Part shown: piece by piece, positions 12,388 through 24,112 of the stretch
Layout: each line of letters starts with the position of its first letter
Numbering within the stretch: the first letter of the stretch is position 1
Source of the DNA: Lactarius indigo
Lineage: Eukaryota > Basidiomycota > Agaricomycetes > Russulales > Russulaceae
Assembly (NCBI GenBank): GCA_025766275.1
Contig: JAFKAC010000007.1
Location: forward strand, 1,116,001-1,180,000
DNA: 64,000 nt
Reading direction: 5' to 3'
Translations under genes and position numbers: made by a program
The notes under the pieces: generated by a model
The model's database searches: none
Told to the model about the DNA's origin: nothing
The model's input: the letters and a program-made list of their open reading frames with translations, nothing else

Positions 12388-12869
12388 ATATGGGTTTTGA
12401 GCCCTTGCTGTCGGTCTTTTTCCTCAGGTGTTACCAAACCGACACTCCCACAACCGGCTCTCGTAAGTCGTTGTCATTGTATCAATTGCTATGTTCACCT
12501 AATATTTGCCAGACCGTGACCAAAGGATGTCATCCCAAACATTGCCTACATTATTGGAGCTTCTATAAGTAGCTTTACTCGTGCATAGGTTTCCCTTTCT
12601 CGCTCCGGCCGCAGTGATCGTCAGGCGCCTTCCCTTCTTCGTCCCGACCACGCCGGTCGTCGACATACACGAGAACGGCGCCAGATGTATTTCAGTGGTG
12701 GCTCTCACATAGTTACAGTAAGCCCAAGAGTAAGCCTCAGGGTGAGCCAAGTCACAGTGTCCAAGCCCAAGTCCCTTAGTTGCTCATCACTTTTATCACA
12801 CGCTTCTTTCTGCTTCATTACATCGTCAATCAGGGAGTTCTTGAATAATAGTCACGTCCCGTTAGAACC
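12388..12869. other. Intergenic spacer of duplication unit 2
   Basis: This is the diverged counterpart of 6930-7413. I see no open frame with domain content. Confidence 0.4.
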
Positions 12870-13927
12870 ATCATGTCGCCTGGCGTGGTTTCGGCCCGAG
12901 TAGCCGGTAAATACTGTTTCCATTTTAAGCATTCGGCTCTCCTCGCTCTCGTCTGAACAGCTCGCCGCGTGGCGATCGCATGAGCCAATGCACACCACGT
13001 CACCTGTGTCTTCAGGTTCTCCATAGTCCATACTGTCGGCTTCCCGAAGTCCCTGGTGCCGCCGAAGCGAGGACTAATTCTTTGTACTCCTCGACGGGCG
13101 AACCGAGTGCAACTCTGAAACCCGAGCACGTACCCTGTTCCTACGACATGATACATATTATTTCAAGGAGTTTTTTTTAGTGTGTTTCGATCCATAGTGG
13201 CCTACATGGGCAAGTTATCTGATCAGGATCGCGCAGGATGACGGCTCCCTTTATTGCGTTCATCGGTTCCTCTTTTCTCGCGATTCCGTGCACTTCTCCG
13301 CCCGACTCGCCCGACTCGGCACCTGTGGCCATGAAACTCTTACTCCTGTCGTATCACTAGGAGTCATCGAACGCGAAGATTTCGAGGTCTTCTCCGGAAT
13401 CTATCCCGAGTTAGTTTCTTACGTCGCCTTCCACCTTCCAAATTGTCAAGCGTGTCTGGGTTGTAGAGGTTTCGAAGACCACATCCTCTCATATCAATAA
13501 TAGAAGTCACTTGCCCATGGGCTGCGGCTCCGCCTCTATTCGCAAGCTGGCCATGAAGTTCATCAATCCTCCAACGCCACACGACCAACTCATACTTGCG
13601 CGTACCAACGGAGTTCTGACTACACTGTGCGAAAGAGCGGAGCCTCTCGGCCTGACAGCGGCCTGCCAGATGCATATTGAGGACATTCTCGTGGCGACTG
13701 TACGAGAGGATGTTCTTAGTCGTATTCTTCAGATCAGGACCAAAGTCACGCTATTTGAAGAAACTGCACTGACTGGGAAACTTCGTCGTGATGGGGGCGA
13801 CAGCGCCTTCCGCGCTAGTCCAGAAGGCGGAGCTGCCAAACACGGGACCGGTTCTACGACAGCCGCGTCATCTGTAGGTGCGAAAGGAGGTGATGGCACC
13901 CAGAACAGTGGTGCAAGCATATCGTGA
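12870..13927 (+). pseudogene. Decayed BTB/POZ gene, unit 2 copy
   Basis: This is the homologue of 7414-8560 and is more damaged. The Ser/Pro-rich exon 1 is reduced to fragments. BTB pieces appear in different frames: FSRDSVHFSARL at about 13274, EREDFEVFSGIYPEL near 13370-13420, and a 138-codon open piece at 13511-13927. That piece carries SIRKLAMKFINPPTPHDQ and AEPLGLTAACQMHIEDI, and ends in an Ala/Gly/Ser-rich tail. The last piece could still be translated from an internal ATG, but it lacks the BTB core, so I treat the locus as a pseudogene. Confidence 0.6.
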
Positions 13928-14918
13928 GTTCAGGTCCGTTGATCTCAAAGACGCAAATAGAACATATCTGACTTGGGTGAAATGATACAGTCTGAAGGCA
14001 ATGGTGTAGCGAAGTCACCAGAAAAGAATGCCGTGGCAGGATTTGAAAATACAACAGGGCTGGTGCAGCAAAACGTGGGGGCGAACGAGATTCAAAACCT
14101 CCTTCTCTGGGTTCTTTGACTTCGGGGTGGTGGCACAGGCGACTATCGATTCTGCTTTTTCATTACTCACCGCCGACTCGGAGACGACTATCTCAAAGTG
14201 GGGACCCTGGGAAGAACATCTGCTCTAGTGCCGAGAAACCTTCTACAAACACCCACAAAATCCCGACACAGCACATTGATTTGGCTTCGGGCAGGGCAGT
14301 GCAGCTACACCGCCCTCCTTATTTGGCCCGCTTCGCCCAGCAGAAATTAGTTCTCCCAACGCAGAGCCCGCGATAAGAAATGCGACGGCACTAGAGTCAA
14401 CCCTGCGGATAGCAAAGCGTCAGTTAAGTGATCAGGTACGTTGGCATTACATCCCCGGTTAATATACGAAGGTGTTTCTGTGATTATGGGCACGACGCCT
14501 CTCCTGTGTTACCTGTAACTACTACATTCTAGAATCGATTTTAATGTTAGATGGCAGCCCTGTGTATATTTCCTCAGTAGTGATCGTTCTGTACTAGAGG
14601 TTCAAAGCCACTTCATTCGTGAACAAACTTCCAAGCCGTCAGATTGAACTCTGAAGTAGCGCTGAGTAACGACATGCGAACACGAGGAACTGTAGCGGTA
14701 ACAGCGGGAGCTTGGGCGGTATGCCTCTATATCCACCGACCCCATTGGAGTAAACCCGACCTGACTTTCTTACCAAAAAAACAAACAGGACTTGCTACAA
14801 CCCGAATCGCTCCTGGTACTCGTATAGTTATGAATCCCGAGTGCTATTTTAGGAAACCCTCGTGTATAGTAACTGTTATCGGGTGCCACATACTTCAAAC
14901 TGTACGGTCATTCTCTCG
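13928..14918. other. Non-coding remains, unit 2
   Basis: This is collinear with 8561-9539 of unit 1. No conserved reading frame is kept between the two copies, and no other feature is seen. Confidence 0.4.
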
Positions 14919-16971
14919 ATGGCACCTCGCACCGTCTCCTGGAACGACAACGAGATCTGCATATCACCAGTTCTATCAAGTTCCGCTTCTATCGTTTCAT
15001 TTGACTCCACATTCTCAGATATGTCTCTAACCGCCTCCGAAGCCTCTGGGCTCCCCAGTGCCGAATTTGGAGCTAAGCACACCGGATTTTCAGAGGGAAA
15101 CACACCAAGAGGCGGGCACGCAACAGCTGACGATTCGTTCATACAACATGACGTGTACTTCTTCAAGGATGGAAATGTCACATTTCTGGTACGTGGCCTT
15201 CTTTGCTTTACATACCCGACGTACTGACCAGCACCTAGGTGGATGGTACGCTATACTGCGTACATCGATACTTCTTTGCTCGCGATTCCGTCTACTTCTC
15301 CACACGATTTGCCCGGCTCGACATACGTAACCACGAGGCTCTATCCACTATCATATCAATTAACGACGTCGAACGCAAGGATTTCGAGGCCCTCCTCTCT
15401 GTCTTATATCCTGCGTGAGCTTAGTTAGATCCCCACGCCTGCCCGTTGGTCATTGAGACTTGATTATTTACAGGAATTTTGAAGCGCACGAATTGACATA
15501 TGAACAATGGAAATCAGTGCTCCACCTGTCTACGCGCTGGGGCTTTGCCTCTCTTCGCGAGCTTTCCCTGAAGTCGATCAAGCCTCCCACGTCCCACGAT
15601 CAATTAGTCATTGCACGCACTTATTCGGTCAACCACTGGATACTCCCTGCCCTGACCGCATTGTGCGGAAGATCATTTCCACTTAGCCTGGATGAGGCGC
15701 GGCAGATGAGCATGGAAGATGTGATATTGGTGGCGAGGGTGCGGGAGGAGATCCGTGGTGGAGCGCTTCGAGTCGATGTGGCTGATATACCTCGCCACGT
15801 CGAAGTGGCACAGGCAGGAAAACGGCACCGTTCCGTGGGTAACGACATCTATTTGGATAGGCCAAAGAGTGGAAGTATTGGGCAAGAATCAGATTCAACA
15901 AAGACATCATCATCGAGATTCAATCTGAATGTGAAAGCGGAGATCGCAAAGACGATAACGGTAGTATCACCTTCGAGTCCGCAACCGTGGGCTACGAAGA
16001 AACGTGACACTGACGGAAGTGATCTCGCTGAGGCAAAAGCTAAAGAGGAGGCGGAACGCGAAGCTGAGGAGGCCAAGTCAAGAGCGAAAGCTGAAGATGA
16101 GGCCAAGGCGAAACGCGAAGCTGCCAGTGAGGCCAAGGCAAAACATGAAGCTGAGGCTAAGGCAAAGAACGAAGCTGAGGCCATGGAAAAATGCGTGCCT
16201 GTGGCCAAGGCAAAATACGAGGCCGTGAAACGCGAGGCTCCGGCCGAGGCATACGAGTCTCCGGCGCAGGCATACGAAGCTCCAGCCAAGGCATACGAAG
16301 CTCCAGCCAAGGCATACGAGGCTCCAGCCAAAGCATACGAGTCTCCGGCGCAGGCATACGAAGCTCCGGCCAAGGCATACGAGGCTCCAGCGGAAGCATA
16401 CGAGTCTCCGGCACAGGCATACGAGTCTCCGGCGCAGGCATACGAAGCTCCAGCCAAGGCATACGAAGCTCCAGCCAAAGCATACGAGTCTCCGGCACAG
16501 GCATACGAAGCTCCGGCCAAGGCATACGAGGCTCCAGCGGAAGCATACAAGTCTCCGGCACAGGCATACGAGTCTCCGGCACAGGCATACGAAGCTCCAG
16601 CCAAGGCATACGAGGCCCCAGCTAAGGCAAAATACAAGGCTCAGGCTGAGGCGAAGCGCGAAGCTTCCAGCGAGGCCAAGGTGAAATACGAAGCTGATGC
16701 CAAGGCAAAATACGAGGCCGTGAAATGCGAGGCTGAGGCCAAGGCAAAATACGAGGCCATGAAATGCAAGGCTGAGGCCAAGGCAAAATATGAGGCCATG
16801 AAATGCGAGGCTGAGGCCAAGGCAAAACACGAGGCCATGAAATGCGAGGCTGAAGCCAAGGCAAAATACGAAGCCGTGAAATGCGAGGCTGAGGCCAAGG
16901 CAAAATACGAGGCTGAGGCCGAGGGAAAGTGCGAAGCTGCCAGCTGGCGAAAGGTTGGGCTAAAGCGATGA
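14919..16971 (+). CDS. BTB/POZ protein with long Ala/Lys/Glu repeat tail
   Basis: Exons are 14919-15188, 15239-15414 and 15474-16971, giving 647 residues. The N-terminus (MAPRTVSWNDNEI) is Ser/Thr-rich. The BTB domain (about residues 80-260) is nearly identical to that of the gene at 9540. After about residue 330 the protein becomes a charged Ala/Lys/Glu helix-former. It contains an 18-fold 7-residue repeat (AYEAPAK/AYESPAQ) and then about six copies of a 13-residue repeat (AKAKYEAVKCEAE). The frame ends at 16971, just after a 461-bp segment has interrupted the repeat tract. The former tail continues beyond it, with frameshifts, to 18234. The splice site that removes the equivalent of 10669-10731 is absent here. 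The gene is probably expressed with a truncated tail, but function is unknown. Confidence 0.7.
16247..16624 (+). repeat. 21-bp coding minisatellite (18 units)
   Basis: Eighteen in-frame copies of a 21-bp unit encode AYEAPAK or variants (AYESPAQ, AYEAPAE, AYKSPAQ). The variants form a higher-order order in which SPAQ units are followed by two or three APAK/APAE units, suggesting expansion by multi-unit slippage or unequal exchange. The unit keeps several other frames open on both strands, which explains the long antisense ORFs here. Confidence 0.9.
16690..16922 (+). repeat. 39-bp coding repeat (about six units)
   Basis: About six in-frame copies of a 39-bp unit encode AKAKYEAVKCEAE with Val/Met and Tyr/His substitutions. 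Each unit contains one Cys. It directly follows the 21-bp repeat in the same frame. Confidence 0.85.
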
Positions 16972-17404
16972 CTGTCTGTATATGTCAAAAGGTGGTAGAA
17001 GACGAGCGAAATGATGAGCAAAGACGAAGGAAGCTTGGCTTTGGAGTGGAAGGCTTAGAGGCAAATGAGAGAGATCGAAGGGAAGAAATTGGATAACATT
17101 TTGAGTATATGCGAGCGCGTTTTTTATACAATGTAGGTACGTTTTTAAGGAAAATAAAAGTAAAGAAGAGTAAAGACACACGAGTCTTCTAAGCTATGAG
17201 ACAGGAGTCGTATACAAGCGGAAGCGGTGTCGAGAATGGAGCGAAAAGGGGCGCGGGACCGCTATGAAACTTGAAGCGTTTGAGACAAATTGATACGGAG
17301 ATAAAGAAGTCGTCCTCTTGAACAGCCACGTATAGTCACGGCGGTGATGTTTTGTTTTGGGTTCGAGTCGGTCGAGTCGAGCGTCCCGTGTTGCAACACC
17401 AGTG
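16944..17404. other. Segment interrupting the BTB repeat tail
   Basis: The Ala/Lys/Glu-coding sequence stops abruptly at gaagctgccag and resumes at tgaggccagg, exactly as the uninterrupted repeat would read (compare 16118-16140). The 461 bp between have unrelated composition. The segment begins ctggcg and ends cgccag-like (caccag), so CCAG flanks both sides. It cannot be spliced in frame with a GT-AG pair. It could be a small inserted element with a 4-bp target duplication, or the scar of a rearrangement. No coding content is recognised. Confidence 0.55.
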
Positions 17405-18234
17405 AGGCCAGGGCGAAATATGAAGCTGACGGCAAGGCAAAATACGAGGCCGTGAAACGCGAGGCGGAGGCTGAGGCGAAGCGCAAAGCTGCCAGCGAGG
17501 CCAGAGCGAAATACGAAGCTGACACCAAGGCAAAATACGAGGCCATGAAACGCAAGGCTGAGGCCGAGGCAAAATACGAGGCTAAGGCCAAGGTAAAGCT
17601 GCCAGCGAGGCCATGGCGAAATACGAAGCTGAAGCCAGGGCAAAGTACGAGACTGAGGCTAAAACGAAATGCGAGACTGAGGCCAAGGCAAGAGCTGAAG
17701 AGAATGCCAAGGCGAAACACGAAGGTGAGGTCAAGGCGAGGACTGAGACCGAGTCAAAAGCGAAAGCTAAAGCAGAGGCCAAGGCAAAACGCCAGGTTGA
17801 GGCTGAGGCAAAAGCTAAAGAGGCCAAGGCGAGAACTGAGGTTACAACCAAAGCGAGGGAGAAAAGTGAGGTCGACGCCAAAGCAAAAGCGGAAGCGGAA
17901 GCTCCGGAGCAAGCTGAGGCAGCGGCCAGAGAGAAGCGGGAAGTCGAGGCCAAGGCCAAGGGAGAAACAGCCCCCGCGTCAACCACTGTCGCTGCCCCGC
18001 CGCCCGCAAGTATGATGGCCTTACCTTTTCCTAAGGAGGATCCTCCCCCCCAAAAACTATCCTGACCCCGTCCCTACCCCCGAAAGGGACGCCACTGTGG
18101 CGGAGGAGGATGTCCCTACCACCGATTCTGCAGCCTCGGCCTCTACCAAACCAAATGGCGAGCCAGAAGCATCGAATACTCCAGATGTAAAGGCGTGCGA
18201 GACTCCAGCGCAGACAGAGTCACCTCATGTGTAA
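17405..18234 (+). pseudogene. Detached, frameshifted tail of the BTB repeat protein
   Basis: This continues the Ala/Lys/Glu-rich coding of the gene at 14919-16971. It is open from 17405 to about 17590, shifts frame near 17592 where a few bases of a repeat unit are missing, and is open again at 17613-18065. A C/A homopolymer at 18049-18060 shifts it again to a last frame ending at TAA 18232-18234. The final 57 residues are acidic and Ser/Thr/Pro-rich, unlike the Lys-rich ends of the paralogues. No intron explains the shifts. Confidence 0.6.
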
Positions 18235-18477
18235 CACAAGGAAATGGCGAGAGGCCAGGTGATAGTAAGCCTTTCGCTACCGCTTTTAGCGATATTCCTG
18301 TTTGGGAGGGAGAAGGTGAGGGAAAAGGTGTGCTCGTAGATATTCTGAGTAGGACCGGCAAATGACATTCTGGACAGCCCCGAATATGGTCACGCGCACT
18401 GACAAACATCTCGCTTGTGGGAATTTCTCGCTATTTTACAGTGTCATACCCAAATACTAAAAGAAGACCACAATAAA
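18235..18477. other. Convergent intergenic spacer
   Basis: This short stretch lies between the BTB tail remnant (+) and the stop of the dynamin-like gene (-). I find no hairpin terminator or gene. Confidence 0.3.
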
Positions 18478-21226
18478 TTACACAAACGCTTCGACAAGTT
18501 CCTTTCTGGCTGATAGGAGGCGCTGTCGCCTCTTCTCCAATTCGCTGCGGCGTTCGACTATATCTTCTGGCTCGCTCAGAAGCTTCCTGCAGCGCTCGTA
18601 CCCTCCAGGCCCGTTAATAGAGAGTCCACTGAAGAGTGCCTTCTCGAGGTCGTGTGTCAGCCCGCGCACCAAAGCTCTGTCAATGCTCATCGGAACGTTG
18701 TCGACAAAGCGCTTGTATGCAACTATAACGTGGCATTAGTCATGATGCTTACAAACGACAGAGACAAGGAACTCCCGACCTTGAAAGTAAGCGCGAACGT
18801 CTGCCATTATTCCGATGGCTGGTTCCATCGGATCTGGTGGGAGTAGGGTAGCCAATGATGACGCTTCCACCGAGTGCAGCCCCAGCTTAGCGAGGGAAGA
18901 AATGGTCTCGTTAATTGCCTGCATCATGCCTGCGTCGCTGCTATTCTCCAGGTTCGTTATAACGTTGCTTTTTGCCCTAAGGCGGGCCCCCTTGTAGTGA
19001 GCCAGGAATTTAGATCGATACTCGGCGTAATAGTGCACATTCATTGTGAAGGGCTCGTTTTCGTCCTCCAGCAATGAGACGATATGTTTGTCTGCAACGT
19101 CCGCACATTTTTGTATATGGGATAGCATTATATTCCTGGAAGCCGATGTCAACGAAGTAGAGGGTATGTAGACCAAGAGACGTACCTGACTCCTTGCTTT
19201 AGATGACCGTAGGTATACTGAGAGAAATGCTCTTCCACCAACTCCTGGACGCGTCTAGTGAGTTCCTTTCTTGTGAAGTCAAAAAGATGCCTTGAGGGAT
19301 AGTCCCATCGCTTCACGAAAGTACCAATAAATTCCTTTATGATGATATATGGGAAGTTATTCGGCAACTCGCGAGTCACGGCACTGGAAACAAGGAGTAA
19401 AGACCCAGGGGGACATAGGAATCATTTGCCTGCTTACCAGTTTGCCTTCTTCATGACATCGTCGACGAAAATGGGAGAAATGATTCTACTGGGCTCTTGC
19501 TCCCACGGCGTCTCTTCACTGGAAAGGAAGGAAGGAGGAGGAACTGGTGTGTTGTCAGCGACCTGAGCTTGAGGGCGCTCCAGTGGACGGAAATCGGGTG
19601 CCGTTTGACGTACTGCCCTCTTGAACTCGTTTTGAGGCGCACGAAGTGTCTGCATCAGCCCATTTTCACCCGGAGTGCCACTAACAAGGCGCTCGATAGA
19701 CCGAACGAAACCGCCAATCAACTTCAGGATCTCTGCAACGGGTTCAGATGATGGCGGACTTGGGAGCCGAGAGATGTCCATTTGAGTCTGATCGAGCAGT
19801 CTGTCGAGTTCCTCCTGCAGCTCAGGAAGTCTAGTGATGTGTTACAACTGGCCTCGAGATCGAAAGTGTAATGGAACTCACCTCTTAGAGATCAAACTAT
19901 ACAATACTTGTCCCAGCCGTCGTGTCAACTTGTCAGTCCCCAATCGACGCTGGTACAGCCATTCCAAACTCGACCAAGGTTCCTTGGTTGAAAAAAACTC
20001 TGCTTCTTTTTCCCTGGCCTGCTCGTATGTGATCCCGTTCCGGATGTCCTGAGAGTCGGGGTTCTTCACAGAGTAGTACTCTATTCCACCGCCCATTCCG
20101 CCACTTTGAACCCTGTTTATCCAAATAGCCTCATCGCCGGCGGGTATTCGGTCAGGTTTAGTCAAGACTCCTACACAGCTAGTGTTAGCAGTCTGATGTG
20201 TCACCGTATACGGCGTCAAAATACCGATTGTCCGAGCCCCGCTTGGGTCAAATTGGGCGGCGAGACGATGAGCACTTTGGTTCTCGAAATCCGCTGTTAA
20301 CGCCATTCGTTTAGAGAATCGCTGCACAATGAAGGTGAAGGACAAACATACTTTCACATGCAATAGTCAACAGAATGATGCAGCTCTCCTTACCGATGTA
20401 TTCCTCGGCAAGGTGTTGAACCAAATCAGAGTCGCGCGGTATTCCTCCGACGATCAAACCTGCACTCGATTAGTGTATTTGCCGGATTGCGACATTCGAA
20501 TTGCCCACCTGGAAGATCAACGAACGATAAATCGTCCACATCCATACTGTAGATCTCCAAACAAACTGAGTTCGAGGAAAATGACAGTTGGCTCTTCTCG
20601 GGAGCGTCACCCTCCAAGAAATCATGAGCTGGGGTGCCGGGATTCAAGACTGCGTATTGTGCGCGGCGAATCCGCTCGGTAACAAGAGACTTGTCGAAAA
20701 TGGGATCCCCAAAGTCAAGTCGACATGGTTGCGAAAGCGCACTGCCGTCTTCACCTGTGACGATGCGCAAGGAGACGACACACCGCCAAGGCCCAGATGA
20801 ACGTGAGAGTTGGCACTCAGTCGGACACCTGTGCACATAAGACGGTTCGCATTCAAGACTAAATAGAGGCGGGTAGAACCCACCTAGTGCAAGTGCCGGA
20901 GGCACGAGGTAAAGTAATCCCCGATATGGCCTCTATAAGTGAGGACTTTCCTGCACTCTGCGACCCCAATACAGCGATGATAGGGATATCGAGGTCTAGT
21001 TGTGCGCTGCGGGAGAAAAGGAGTCTTTGAGACGGGTAGCCAACGGAGCCCACTGTTATCCTCACCCTGTTGCGCGAAGGCGATTCACATAATCGAGCAT
21101 CTTGCGCTTTTGGGCAACATATTGGGGGTCTGAAAGGCCCACCGGGGCATCTGTGTGGTCGTTCCCTGGACTGAGGGACATTTCTGCGGTGCTGTCGAAG
21201 TCTGTTCCGCTTTCGGACGAGGACAT
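18478..21226 (-). CDS. Dynamin-like (Mx-type) large GTPase, intact
   Basis: Ten exons on the minus strand are 21226-21066, 21006-20884, 20828-20509, 20459-20352, 20293-20225, 20170-19882, 19830-19438, 19383-19186, 19135-18780 and 18722-18478. They total 2262 nt, or 753 residues. It is a dynamin-superfamily GTPase with an N-terminal G domain: P-loop GSQSAGKSS about residues 68-76, Thr in SGTCTRCPTE, DLPG about 199-202, TKPD about 264-267. A helical stalk follows, with a GTPase effector domain in the last 100 residues ([13 protein letters not shown]). I see no pleckstrin or transmembrane segment, which matches the Mx/DRP-like branch commonly annotated in fungi as interferon-induced GTPase Mx. 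That label reflects homology, not an interferon response. It probably remodels an internal membrane. All phases agree and no lesion is seen, unlike the + strand paralogue. Confidence 0.85.
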
Positions 21227-21335
21227 ATCAGAGAGGAGGGCGGTGTGTGAGGTAGCAAGGGAATTACTTTCTCTGAGGGACGGGTCCTGTAAGAAGGTTT
21301 TATAGATATCAGCAAGATAACCAAGCTAAGACGCA

Positions 21336-21700
21336 GTTGGACAGAAATAAGTGCTTGTCTCCGTGTCTATTCACCCAAGAGAAAGGGACGACGGTTACCG
21401 GCGCATCATCTGGTGGATCACTAGGAGACGTCGCAATAGCGACAGACGACCTCGCCACACATCGAGCGCCGGGGCGATGAAACGGACTACAATAGTATGA
21501 GAACCCGCTTGACTCAATTGGACAGAAAAGAAGTCGTGTCTATTCGTCCAAGAGAAAGGGATGACAGCTAGCGGCACTTTTGATACGTCACTTGAGACGG
21601 GACACCACAAAAGGCGATGGTAAGTTACACGACCTTGCTGTACATGAAGCGCCGGGAAACAAACGCCGCAGTCAAATAAAGTGCGACGATGTAAGAACCC
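21336..21700. repeat. Diverged tandem duplication of about 180 bp
   Basis: Two copies (about 21336-21510 and 21515-21700) share ttggacagaaa, tgtctattc-ccaagagaaagg, acgacg/atgacagctagcgg, gcgccggg-gaaac and a final atgtaagaaccc-like end. It lies upstream of the intact dynamin-like gene. No coding function is seen. Confidence 0.6.
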
Positions 21701-22189
21701 TCTGGATACAACAAAGAACTAAGGATTACGTAGCGCTGCGTCGCATTGCTGTCCATGGGCTAAGGGAACAATAGGGAAACGACGGTATTTGACGACGAGT
21801 CGCCACCAGATCGACTTTTGGCTTACATTGAGATACTGGCATGTCCAGAACCTGTCTTCTGAATCACGACGACACGACGGCCAGTTAAGTTCGGATTGAA
21901 AAGTAGACGGGAGAACCAGAATGGTGACCTACTTCGTTGCTCCGTTGGGACGGTTTGACCATTATCGTGAAGTTCATCCCCGTCGGAACGTTTTCCACAA
22001 ATGGACTCGGACCCACCTTGGTACAGCACCTTCGAGATTGTCCTGTGATAGGCACCCTGACATTCAGGCAACCCAGAGTCGTCTCAGGGGAAAATGCGAG
22101 TTCATGTGCCCTGCCATGCCTAGATCCGTCTCCAAGCTGACGTCCCTTGTACATCGTTAATAAACATTCACAGACGTCGTTCTAATAGC
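21701..22189. other. Intergenic, no gene recognised
   Basis: The overlapping short frames on both strands at 21823-22160 have no domain content. This stretch lies between the duplicated upstream region of the dynamin-like gene and the relic. Confidence 0.3.
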
Positions 22190-23922
22190 AGACTTGATAG
22201 GTGTGGCGGCAGCTGAGTCAGCAACGTAGGCCGGACGGAACGGAGGTCTGAATTGGAAAGGAGCTCACCTGGTTCACTCTACGCTGTAGTGGCTTCGAAA
22301 TTTCAGGAATACGCGAAATCATGGTGAACGGCTTCTGCTTCTCCAGTAGGAAGTTGAACATTTGAAACCCTGTTCTGCCGTGTCTGCACATTTTTTACGT
22401 GGTGTTCCTGAAACCCGTCAGCAAGAACGAAACAATGATGGGATAGGTGAAGAAAACAGACATGGCTCGCTACCTGATCTGGTCTACACCCTCGACACAT
22501 TTGTGTAATTCATCTCTTTTGGTGAAGCCTTTACGGGAGGTCTTCGTCGTGTCACGAGAGCGCCGGGCGCCGATGTAGTGCCGCTCGAGAACAAACTGTA
22601 AATTAGTCGGCAGCCCACTGGTCACAGCCTCATAAGCGATATAAAGTAGAGCCAGCGCGACAACTGCGGCAGGAAACGCTTGTTTATGAGGTTGCTTTCA
22701 GGAACTTGGTGGGCGGAGGAATCGTCATCACCAAGTCGATATCTTATCTTTGGGACGCTCAAGCAGCCGGACGTCAGACGCTATCCGACGTATCGCTGCG
22801 TCTCGATGTATGCGGGGAGTTGATTACCATCGTCTGGATTGCCGTCGACGACAAGCACGACGAAGTGCACGAAAACCACCCCTTTGTCGCGGTATCTCTC
22901 AGAAGATGTAGGACTCGGAAGCAGAGCGACGTCACAGAATGTCCTGCTCCGACAGGGTGGCGCGTCCCTTCCGTATATCGCAATGCCCGTGGAGAACAAA
23001 TCTCTACTGGCCTCAAAACTCCTAGCGGAAAACCTGCTTCTTGATGTCAATTAAGTCAGACAAAACTTGGCCAAAACGTACCGCGAGTTCTCTCTCTCTG
23101 CCTGAGTGCTTCCACCACAGCCAATCCAGGGCGTACAAAGGCGCCTTGGTTGAGGAACTTTCTCTCGTACCTGCCCGCAGGTGGTGCCGTTTCTGATGTC
23201 TCGCAAGTGCGCAAGGTAATACTCAATCCTCCACCCATCTTTCTCATCTGACTGCCCTTTTCGCCATGGGAGGTCACCGCTACTTGAGAATATACAACGA
23301 ATGTCAGCTGTCTGAAAAAGGTATAAGACCAACGTGGACATACCAATCGTTTGCGAGTCACGTTGGTCGAAGTGATTTGCACAGCAGCGTGCGCTTTGAG
23401 TTTAGAAATAGGTTTGCCACAAGTTATTCTGCTGCAATATTCAGGCCTTCGTGTGACCCACCTGAGAAGTAAACACAGAAGACAGGTAATATATTCGCCT
23501 CCCACTTGGAAAACGAAGTTCGAAGCTAACGACAACTGACGTGTCCAGAGAAACTCCCATCGATTTGAAGACTCGGCGCGTTGGGTCTCAGAGTTGCGAA
23601 TCGAGCGCGGCAAATCTGCCCAGTGAAACGAGGTCTTGCAAGTACGGAATGGGGGGGGAAAAAACGCAATTCTGAAGGGCCGCGCCAGGACCTTCGATGC
23701 ATATACTCGACCGGTGTTCCATCGAGACAGATGTGTCAGGTAACGCAAGTACCAGATTTTAGCTTCTATGGGGAAAAGATTGTCAGCGCTCCGAGATTCG
23801 ACGAAAAACATCTCGAGGTCCACACGAGCGCTGGTGAGAAAGTGGCGATGAACGAGTGAAGTGGCGAGAGTAATTGAGACCGCATAACGTTCAGCCTCGT
23901 TGTTTTTGTGGCTGTTCGTCAT
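22190..23922 (-). pseudogene. Dynamin-like GTPase relic
   Basis: This is a minus-strand remnant of the family next to the intact gene. At about 23050-23260 the frame keeps MRKMGGGLSI, FLNQGAFVRPGLAVVEALRQRERTRGTF. It aligns with the [35 protein letters not shown] and Arg-Leu-Gly segment of the intact protein (about residues 280-350). Farther left, 22190-22740 aligns with the relic at 40-800. The long open frame at 23056-23922 is partly chance. Internal deletions and frame changes rule out a full GTPase. Confidence 0.6.
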
Positions 23923-24112
23923 TATACAATTTACATTTACCGTCAGAATGGCCTGAGAGGCCGAGATGGGTTATGTAGCGGTCATTGTAGCTGGTGGGAC
24001 CGTCGTTTCTATTGGTGACTGAAAGGTGAAGCTGGTCAAGGGGGTATTTGAGCGGCGTCGTTGAGTTTTGGGCGTCATCGCGTCATCCCCTCTGTCCCAA
24101 ATCTTACAGGTG

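Larger units (their letters stand above)
6480..15960. repeat. Tandem segmental duplication, two units of about 5.4 kb
   Basis: Unit 1 (about 6480-10930) and unit 2 (about 11970-15960) are collinear. Each carries the small membrane-protein gene or relic, the spacer, a decayed BTB gene, a further non-coding block and a live BTB gene. Matching pairs are 6510-6930 with 11975-12387, 7414-8560 with 12870-13927, 8640-9200 with 14040-14650, and 9540-10560 with 14919-15900. The offset between the BTB genes is 5349 bp. Divergence is clear over most of the length but nearly absent across the BTB exons. Confidence 0.8.

Noticed and set aside
15849..16830. Long antisense open frames (262 and 250 codons) opposite the BTB repeat tail
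   Set aside because: They are by-products of the 21-bp and 39-bp repeats, whose period keeps the antisense frames free of stops.
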